DNA of 17,249 nucleotides. It comes from JBBTYG01 sp964418085. GTDB lineage: Bacteria; Patescibacteriota; Minisyncoccia; UBA6257; 2-01-FULL-56-20. Below the pieces are notes generated by a model. The model had not been told where the DNA came from. It saw only the letters and a program-made list of their open reading frames with translations, and searched no databases. Shown here in pieces: positions 11,758-17,249 of the stretch. The translations under genes and the position numbers were made by a program. The stretch is from assembly GCA_964418085.1 (NCBI GenBank), contig CAYQKB010000024.1, positions 1 through 17,249 of the forward strand, written 5' to 3'. How positions within the stretch are numbered: position 1 is the stretch's first letter; the number at the start of each line of letters is the position of its first letter.

Positions 11758-13050
11758 CTATAAATATCCAAGCGGATTAAGGTCACCTCCCTGCGGCATC
11801 GGTCCACAGCTTACCGTCGGCCGCATATAGAAAGTCGAGCCAGCAAAAACGGTGAAGTGGAGATGCGCCCCGGTTGCCCAACCGGTTTTCCCGGAATATC
11901 CTATCGTTTGGCCCCGTAGCACGTGGTCTCCGGGTTTCACAATTTGTTGTGACATATGCCCATAGAGTGTTACCAGATTGTCGCCGTGCTTGATGACAAT
12001 GAATTTGCCGTAGGCGGCTCTTGGACAATATAAGTCCTGATTTCCCGTTGCGACAACCAGGCCATCGTCCGCTGCCACGACTGGTGTCCCGATGGGAATA
12101 CCGATATCTATTCCGTTGTGCCACTGGCTATTGTAGGTTGCCCTTGCAAACGTTGTCTTGCCATATCCCTGCGTTACCACATTCTTGCCGCCATCAATTG
12201 GCCACATGAGCACACCGGATCTCACCGTAGGGAGCATTGAAGGATCTATTTTTGTCCTGAGGACCGAGTCGAGGGCTTCCATCTCGTCCGTTATTTGTTT
12301 TTGCTGCTTTTCCAGATCGGCGACTTGCTGGGCGAAGACACTTTCTTTGTTTTTTGTCTGTATTAGTAGCGTTGCGCGTTCTTGCTGCTGATCCTGGACA
12401 ATAAGTTTTCTATTTTCTAGATTTTGCTCATGCGATGCAACCGATCCTTTTTTATTGTTTGCCAATTGAATTTTTTGGTTGTATTCGTCCTCGGCACTTT
12501 TCAGACTTCCCACATCTTCCGTAAGTTGACCCTGAAGATTTTTGAGCGTTTGGGCTTCGAGAACTCCATCCGCCAAGCTCGCGCTGCTCAAAAATATCGT
12601 GAGCAAATTGCCGTCTTGGTGATCATTCTTCTGAAGTTCGAGGAGAAGCTTTTCCACCGACGCTTTTTTATCTTCGATTGATTGTTTGATATCCGCGAGG
12701 TCGTAATTAAGCGAATCAATTTCAAGACCAAGTTTTTGGATATTTATTTCGTCGGATTTTAGGTTTAGGTTGAGTTGACTTATATTTCCCGTAAGATTAT
12801 TCAATTCATTTTGAAGCGATGCCCGCTGGCCTTTCGCATTTTGCAGGTTTGCTTGGGTTGATTGCAGCTGAGTGCTTATCGTCTGAAGTTGATTCGCTTT
12901 TTCCTGGATTTGCAATGTCAGCTGATCGCGGCTTAAAGAAGACGTGCTTTCTTGCGGCGCAGTTTGGGCGAGCACGGTTGAGCAACTTATCAGAGTGATA
13001 CACGCCATGCCGACTGCAAACATTTTCCTTTTGGCGGAAGTTATTTTCAT
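11758..13050 (-). CDS. M23 (LytM/EnvC-like) murein peptidase with coiled coil
   Basis: A 430-residue exported protein. Residues 1-28 form a signal sequence; LISC at 20-23 also reads as a lipobox, so it could be a lipoprotein instead of a type I export product. Residues about 40-280 are a long coiled coil rich in Gln, Leu, Lys and Asn. The C-terminal M23 domain has the zinc and catalytic residues H311-x3-D315 (HNGID), H365 (YGHMS), and H396-L-H398. All are present, so unlike EnvC, which only activates amidases, this one is likely an active endopeptidase cutting peptide cross-links. The coiled-coil plus LytM order is that of division-associated hydrolases, which fits ftsW and murG upstream. Its ATG overlaps the gltX stop by four bases (ATGA), so the two are translated together. 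Confidence 0.9.
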   Translation of the reverse strand: MKITSAKRKMFAVGMACITLISCSTVLAQTAPQESTSSLSRDQLTLQIQEKANQLQTISTQLQSTQANLQNAKGQRASLQNELNNLTGNISQLNLNLKSDEINIQKLGLEIDSLNYDLADIKQSIEDKKASVEKLLLELQKNDHQDGNLLTIFLSSASLADGVLEAQTLKNLQGQLTEDVGSLKSAEDEYNQKIQLANNKKGSVASHEQNLENRKLIVQDQQQERATLLIQTKNKESVFAQQVADLEKQQKQITDEMEALDSVLRTKIDPSMLPTVRSGVLMWPIDGGKNVVTQGYGKTTFARATYNSQWHNGIDIGIPIGTPVVAADDGLVVATGNQDLYCPRAAYGKFIVIKHGDNLVTLYGHMSQQIVKPGDHVLRGQTIGYSGKTGWATGAHLHFTVFAGSTFYMRPTVSCGPMPQGGDLNPLGYL

Positions 13051-14543
13051 TTCACTGTGTTTAATTTTTTTATTGCCTCGTTGATCCTCCGCTTTGATTC
13101 AACAATGCCGAGTATCTCCATGATTTCGATTGGATCGGGAGATGCAGCTTGTCCCGAAAGTGCAACCCGCAATGGCCACAACACCACACCCCGCCCTTCG
13201 GCAATTATAATTTCGTTAATAGATCCAGCAAGTTCGTCGCGGCTGGCGTATTCCTTCGCCAAGCCGTCGAGTGATTCAATGATTTCTGTAAGAATTTCCG
13301 TTATCTTTTCTGGAGATGAGGGTTGTTTTTGCCACGTAAGAAGTTTTGGGTCATAGTCCGGTACGGCAAAGAAAAACCGCGCTTCCTCCACGAACACGGA
13401 AAAATTTCTGATTCGTACACGCTCCGCTTTTATTATTCGTTTAAGAAGTTCGTCTGATGCGTTTATGTTTTTTTCGCGGAATAACGGCAAAAACTTTTTT
13501 GAAATTTCTTCTGCACTTAGATTTTTCAGGTGTTCACCCTGAAGCCACTCCAACTTCTCTTCGTTAAATATTGCTCCTCCTTTCTGAACCCGGGTGAGAT
13601 CAAATTCTTCAATAAGCTTGTGCACCGATACTATTTCCCGATCGTCCTTCGGGTGCCATCCGAGGAGCGCCAAAAAGTTTATGAGTGTCTCGGGAAGATA
13701 TCCTTTTTTTCGATATTCGGAAAGCGCAGTGTCGCCAAATCGCTTGGACATTTTGCTCCGATCGGGATTGAGCATGAGGGGCAGATGGGCATAGATCACG
13801 TCTTTAAAACCCAGGGCGCGCTCCAAAAGAATCTGCTTTGGCGTATTTGAAAGATGGTCTTCTCCCCGTATCACATGGCTTATTTCCATGAGTTCGTCAT
13901 CTACCACCGCAGTGAAATTATAGAGGGCGCTGTTTAAGTCCCGTGCAATCACAATGTCCCCCATAAGCGCCGCGTTCACCGCTACTTTTCCCCGAATGAT
14001 GTCTTTAAATTCCACAACGGCTTCCGGAGTTTTAAAGCGGATCACTTCCGGTTTTTTTCCTGCAGGCGGAATTTTGAGGTTGCGGCAATGGCCGCCGTAT
14101 TTTGGCGGCTGTCCCTGCGAGAGCATCGCCTGGCGCTCCGCTTCGAGTTCATCTTTTGAACAGTAACAATAGTATGCGTGGCCGTCCGCGAGGAGCTGTT
14201 CCAAATATTTTTTATAAATGTCTTTCCGCTCGCTTTGCCGGTAGGGACCATACTTCCCTTTGTAAGCGCCATTCCAGAGGCCGACGTTTTCGCCGGATTC
14301 ATGGAAGGCCGGACCCTCATCCCAATCGAGGCCAAGCCAATGCATGCTCTCCAGAATGTCTGTTTCATATTTTTTTTCCGATCGTTCCACATCTGTGTCC
14401 TCTATCCTCAATATAAAGACTCCTTTGTTTTGTTTTGCGAAAAGCCAATTAAATAGAGCTGTCCGCGCAGATCCAATGTGAAAAGGCCCCGTAGGACTTG
14501 GGGAAAAACGAACTCGAACCGCCTTTTTAGAAGTCGGTGTCAT
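13047..14543 (-). CDS. gltX: Glutamyl-tRNA synthetase
   Basis: GltX charges tRNA-Glu with glutamate in the cytoplasm. The 498-residue protein carries the class I signatures FSPSPTGPFHIGSART (HIGH-type HIGS, 22-25), RIEDTDVERS, GPYRQSERKDIYKKY, RGEDHLSNTPKQ and SKMSKRFGD (KMSKR at 264-268). C126-x-C128 and C153 suggest the zinc site found in many bacterial GluRS. Between DEGP and YGPYRQSER there is a stretch of about 15 residues (HESGENVGLWNGAYK) that typical bacterial enzymes lack. No glnS is in view; if the genome lacks one, this enzyme would also charge tRNA-Gln for GatCAB correction, an inference from the lineage. It has its own extended -10 promoter and is coupled to the M23 gene. Confidence 0.95.
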   Translation of the reverse strand: MTPTSKKAVRVRFSPSPTGPFHIGSARTALFNWLFAKQNKGVFILRIEDTDVERSEKKYETDILESMHWLGLDWDEGPAFHESGENVGLWNGAYKGKYGPYRQSERKDIYKKYLEQLLADGHAYYCYCSKDELEAERQAMLSQGQPPKYGGHCRNLKIPPAGKKPEVIRFKTPEAVVEFKDIIRGKVAVNAALMGDIVIARDLNSALYNFTAVVDDELMEISHVIRGEDHLSNTPKQILLERALGFKDVIYAHLPLMLNPDRSKMSKRFGDTALSEYRKKGYLPETLINFLALLGWHPKDDREIVSVHKLIEEFDLTRVQKGGAIFNEEKLEWLQGEHLKNLSAEEISKKFLPLFREKNINASDELLKRIIKAERVRIRNFSVFVEEARFFFAVPDYDPKLLTWQKQPSSPEKITEILTEIIESLDGLAKEYASRDELAGSINEIIIAEGRGVVLWPLRVALSGQAASPDPIEIMEILGIVESKRRINEAIKKLNTVK

Positions 14544-14549
14544 AACCCG

Positions 14550-14558
14550 ATTTTAGCA
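14550..14558 (-). promoter_or_regulatory. Extended -10 promoter for gltX (leaderless)
   Basis: On the minus strand: TGC-TAAAAT, six bases (CGGGTT), then the ATG of gltX. The TGn extension compensates for a missing -35. The predicted start is the A of the ATG. It sits in the 34-base gap after murG. Confidence 0.6.
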
Positions 14559-14577
14559 TAAATTTTGGATTTTTTCT

Positions 14578-15738
14578 CTACTGCGCTAGCCGTATAATTT
14601 CGCGTGCAAGGACTTCTGCGGCGTCTGATTTAAACAAATTTTTTGCCGCAGCACTCATGCGGGCGGCGACATCCGGTTTTTGAATTATTGCCCGGATTTG
14701 GTTTATCACTAAGGCAGGGAGAAGATTGTTTTCTTCGATGATGACTGCAGCGCCTGTTTTTGAATATTCGTACGCGTTGAGACGCTGATGGTCGTTTGCC
14801 GACTCTGTAAGCGGAATGAGCATTGCAGGTTTTCCAAATGCGGATATTTCCGAGATGGTTCCGCTCCCCGACCGACAGATGACGAGGTCTGCTGCGGCGA
14901 GAGCGGTTTTCATTTCGTCCTGATTCAAATATGGAAGAGGGATATAGGCTTTTTTTGTATTCGTTTGGGCACTTGCGCCGAGGGCGGTTTTTGCGAGCAT
15001 TTCGATGACGTTAAAATTTGCCGCCCCGGTTTGATGAAGGATTTGTGTTTCCTTTATGAGTGGAATGAGATTTGCAATTATAAATTCGTTTATGCGTTGA
15101 GCACCCTGTGAACCGCCGAGAACAAGAGTAAGCGGTTTTGCCGGATCGAAGCCAAGTTTTTCTTTCGAGCTTGCTTGCGGCGGAATATCGGCGAGTAAAA
15201 CATTTCGCACCGGCGTGCCGACGAGAGCGGTTTTATCAGGGCTGAAATATTCAAGCGTCTTCGGAAAGCTGACCGCAATTCTAGAAGCGAACCGGCTCGA
15301 CAATGAATTTGTGAGCCCCGGTGCCGCATCTGATTCATGGATGATAATAGGAATTTTGTAAAACCATCCCGCGAGTACCACGGGGAGTGCTCCGGTACCA
15401 CCTTTTGAAAAAATAACATCGGGCATTATGAAATACACTTTAAAAAGTGATTCAATGATGCCGATTAGGAATTTTGGAATGTCGAGGATGTTTTCAAGAG
15501 AAAAATAACGGCGAAATTTTCCGGAAGCGACGGTGCCGAGGACGACATGCGCAGGAGCGAGTGTTTTTGCCCATGCGTCTCGCGGGCCGAGATAGTTGAG
15601 ATCGAGATTTATTTCTTCAGCCTTGGCTATTTTTCTTAACTCTTCCGCAACAGCGAGAAGCGGGTATGTATGCCCCCCACTCCCTCCTCCGGTCAAAAGA
15701 ACTTTGATGTGTTTATATGCGTATTCTGTATCTGGCAT
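14578..15738 (-). CDS. murG: Undecaprenyl-PP-MurNAc-pentapeptide GlcNAc transferase
   Basis: MurG adds GlcNAc from UDP-GlcNAc to lipid I to make lipid II at the inner face of the membrane. The 386-residue protein has the N-terminal lipid-carrier motif VLLTGGGSGGHTYPLLAVAEEL (GGGSGGH at 17-23), HESDAAPGLTN, LVLGGSQGAQRINE, ILHQTGAANF, and the donor-binding block CRSGSGTISEISAFGKPAMLIPL followed by NDHQRLNAYEYSK. Length and motif order are normal for the family. The start at 15738 puts 16 residues before the glycine loop and is preceded by a -10 box at 6 bases. ftsW lies upstream across a 96-base AT-rich gap. MurG-FtsW is the usual pair for making and flipping or polymerising lipid II. Confidence 0.95.
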   Translation of the reverse strand: MPDTEYAYKHIKVLLTGGGSGGHTYPLLAVAEELRKIAKAEEINLDLNYLGPRDAWAKTLAPAHVVLGTVASGKFRRYFSLENILDIPKFLIGIIESLFKVYFIMPDVIFSKGGTGALPVVLAGWFYKIPIIIHESDAAPGLTNSLSSRFASRIAVSFPKTLEYFSPDKTALVGTPVRNVLLADIPPQASSKEKLGFDPAKPLTLVLGGSQGAQRINEFIIANLIPLIKETQILHQTGAANFNVIEMLAKTALGASAQTNTKKAYIPLPYLNQDEMKTALAAADLVICRSGSGTISEISAFGKPAMLIPLTESANDHQRLNAYEYSKTGAAVIIEENNLLPALVINQIRAIIQKPDVAARMSAAAKNLFKSDAAEVLAREIIRLAQ

Positions 15739-15744
15739 GGGTTA

Positions 15745-15750
15745 AGTATA
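15745..15750 (-). promoter_or_regulatory. -10 box for murG (leaderless)
   Basis: On the minus strand: TATACT, six bases (TAACCC), then the ATG. A weak -35 (TTAGAA, 18-base spacing) lies in the AT-rich repeat upstream. Confidence 0.45.
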
Positions 15751-15831
15751 TAATTTTTAATTCTCAATTTCTAATTTTCAATTTTTTGCGAAGAAATTAA
15801 TTAAAAATTAAAAATTGTAAAATTGAAAATT
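15751..15831. repeat. AT-rich low-complexity inverted repeats
   Basis: Two perfect inverted pairs: TAATTTTTAATT (15751-15762) with AATTAAAAATTA (15799-15810), and AATTTTCAATTTT (15773-15785) with AAAATTGAAAATT (15819-15831). The whole is built from variants of ATTTTCA and AATTTTTAA. It fills the ftsW-murG gap and may have no role beyond supplying the murG promoter. Confidence 0.6.
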
Positions 15832-15834
15832 GTT

Positions 15835-16938
15835 TTATGCATACTTTGAAATATTTACTGCGATTCCACTCATGGTAAGAAACACCGCAAGTGCGGTTCC
15901 GCCGTAGCTGATAAATGGGAGCGGAACTCCGGTGAGGGGAAGCAAACCCGAAATCGAAGCCATATTTACAATTGATTGGAATGCAATCACCGATCCGAAT
16001 CCGATGAGTATCAATTGCCCAAATCGGTCGCGAACTTTGCCCGCGAGGTAAAACATGCGGAAGCTCAACAATAGGAATAGTACAACTACCACACTCGCTC
16101 CGATAAAACCAAGTTCTTCGCCGATGATCGCAAAAATAGAATCATCAATTGATGCCGGCAGAAAATTTACCTTCGCCGCCGATTGACCATATCCCCTTCC
16201 TGCGAGACCGCCCGATCCAAGCGCAATAAGCGCCTGATTCACCTGATAGTTTTTTCCAGAAGTGTCGGCCGTATTATTTATAAATCCTAAAATTCTCGCC
16301 TTGCGATATGGAGTTATCTGAATAAGCGCAGCCACGCCGAGAATACCTACGAGGAGGATGAGTCCGACATATCTCAATTTTGCGCCGTTGACAATGTAGA
16401 CTACAAGGCCCGCGCCCAAGAGTATTACCACCGTACTTGTTGCCGGCTGGAGAACTAGAAGAATTGCAATGAAACCCGAGGTGATTGCAAACGGCATGAA
16501 TCCCTCAAAAAATTTTGTGGTTCGTTTTATTTTCGCATTGCTTAGCCAGGCGGCAAGATATATTATGAAAAAAAGCTTCATACTTTCTGCCGGCTGAAAG
16601 CTCAGCGGACCGATTTTTAGCCACCGATTAGCGTTTCCGGTTGCAAGCCCGAGGTGTGAGAAGACAAGTACGAGTGCAATAAGATTCACCGCAAGCAGAG
16701 GTACGGCAAATTTTTTCAAGTGCTGATAACGAATCATATACCCGGTAAGAAAGCCGATAATTCCCAGAGACAGGCCAAAATATATTTGATGCTTGAGATA
16801 ATAATAACTGTCATTGAATTTTACTTTTCCGAGCTCGGAAGATGCGGATGCGAGCATCGCAAGCCCAAAAAGAGTCAATATAAAAATAAGTGCGAGAAGA
16901 AAATAGTCGGGATGGTGCCCGCTTTTTTTAGCTTTCAT
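15835..16938 (-). CDS. ftsW: SEDS-family division glycosyltransferase FtsW
   Basis: A 367-residue integral membrane protein with about ten hydrophobic segments, the SEDS polymerase that links lipid II into glycan strands at the septum with a partner class B PBP. Visible landmarks are the N-terminal LTLFGLAMLASASS, GNANRWLKIGPLSFQPAESMK in the first large loop, GRGYGQSAAKVNFLPASIDD in the extracellular loop with the conserved acidic end (DDSIFAIIGEELGF), and SGLLPLTGVPLPFISYGGTA (330-349). The SGLLPLTGVPLPFISYGG wording occurs in both FtsW and RodA; the murG neighbour favours FtsW. The start overlaps the stop of the amidohydrolase gene by four bases, so those two are coupled. A missing cognate PBP in the window is not informative. 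Confidence 0.9.
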   Translation of the reverse strand: MKAKKSGHHPDYFLLALIFILTLFGLAMLASASSELGKVKFNDSYYYLKHQIYFGLSLGIIGFLTGYMIRYQHLKKFAVPLLAVNLIALVLVFSHLGLATGNANRWLKIGPLSFQPAESMKLFFIIYLAAWLSNAKIKRTTKFFEGFMPFAITSGFIAILLVLQPATSTVVILLGAGLVVYIVNGAKLRYVGLILLVGILGVAALIQITPYRKARILGFINNTADTSGKNYQVNQALIALGSGGLAGRGYGQSAAKVNFLPASIDDSIFAIIGEELGFIGASVVVVLFLLLSFRMFYLAGKVRDRFGQLILIGFGSVIAFQSIVNMASISGLLPLTGVPLPFISYGGTALAVFLTMSGIAVNISKYA

Positions 16939-17249
16939 TGAAGTAGTGCGTGTCTCAAATTTTTTCCCGGAAGATTTCCCGCGAATACTCCGTCCCTGAG
17001 TACCAGTTTTCCGTTTACGACGACGGACTTTATTTCAACATTTTTTTTTTTCTCGCCTCCGCCATCCGTAATTGAAAAGAGGACGATATCCGCAGAGTAT
17101 CCTTCTTTTATTTTCCCTCGCCCGGGAATTCCCAGCATAGTTACCGGCTCAAGCGTGATTTTTTCAACCGCTTTTTCAAGCGACTTAAGTTTTTCACCAA
17201 TCGCCATCTCGATAAACGCCGTAAATGTCCGAAGCGCGCGCTCGGGCTT
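16935..17249 (-). CDS. D-aminoacylase-like amidohydrolase, C-terminal part
   Basis: The minus-strand frame is open to the right edge (first codons K-P-E-R-A-L-R-T-F), so the gene continues beyond the window. About 104 residues are visible. ERALRTFTAFIEM, then LEKAVEKITLEPVTMLGIPGRGKIKEGYSADIVLF, then VVVNGKLVLRDGVFAGNLPGKNLR match the end of amidohydrolases of the N-acyl-D-amino-acid deacylase (and dihydroorotase) group, where the second beta domain re-forms after the metal-binding barrel. The metal ligands lie outside the window, so activity cannot be judged. An ATG at 17207 is internal, not the start. A D-aminoacylase next to ftsW could recycle or trim D-amino-acid-containing wall fragments, but the same residues fit other amidohydrolases. 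It overlaps the ftsW start by four bases (ATGA). Confidence 0.7.
   Translation of the reverse strand, partial: KPERALRTFTAFIEMAIGEKLKSLEKAVEKITLEPVTMLGIPGRGKIKEGYSADIVLFSITDGGGEKKKNVEIKSVVVNGKLVLRDGVFAGNLPGKNLRHALLQ

Overview
The window looks like a chromosomal piece of a Candidate Phyla Radiation (Patescibacteria) bacterium, most likely of the Parcubacteria group. This is inferred from gene content: a PolB-like 3'-5' exonuclease, a CofE-like ligase domain without other F420 genes, a DoxX-like membrane protein, a compact murC/murG/ftsW set, and a tandem run of large cysteine-rich zinc-ribbon proteins of a kind I associate with CPR genomes. The DNA is moderately AT-rich. There is no rRNA, no convincing tRNA and no CRISPR array.

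Layout. Bases 1-505 (+) hold the end of an exonuclease gene, a small palindromic repeat and a 54-residue membrane protein. Bases 533-1738 (-) hold a DoxX-like protein and a PD-(D/E)XK nuclease. Bases 1817-2594 (+) form a self-contained unit: strong promoter, Shine-Dalgarno site, orphan gene and terminator. Bases 2611-2746 (-) carry a promoter/terminator pair that would make a roughly 100-nt structured RNA. From 2769 to the right edge every gene is on the minus strand. Reading in the direction of transcription these are: D-aminoacylase-like amidohydrolase (partial), ftsW, murG, gltX, an M23 (LytM/EnvC-like) peptidase, a small exported protein, three tandem Cys-rich zinc-ribbon paralogues, a CofE-like protein, a TylF-like methyltransferase, and murC.

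How the genes fit together. ftsW, murG, murC and the M23 peptidase make, flip/polymerise and trim peptidoglycan at division. The cysteine-rich cluster sits between the peptidoglycan genes and is translationally coupled to the CofE-like gene (4-base overlap, 12-base and 0-base gaps). Its function is unknown. Each of the three proteins begins and ends with an eight-cysteine zinc module of almost identical spacing, around two Cys-rich solenoid-like modules.

Main points for a second look: (1) the triple paralogue cluster and its internal symmetry; (2) a family of small palindromic elements, at 235-319 and inside murC at 3711-3829, whose two internal hairpins show compensatory base changes, with a look-alike at 11202-11272 next to an orphaned gene start; (3) murC keeping its frame through three repeat-derived insertions; (4) five genes with a -10 box only 6-7 bases before the ATG, suggesting leaderless transcription; (5) the candidate small RNA; (6) a methyltransferase gene flanked by a 16-bp direct repeat and stacked palindromes.
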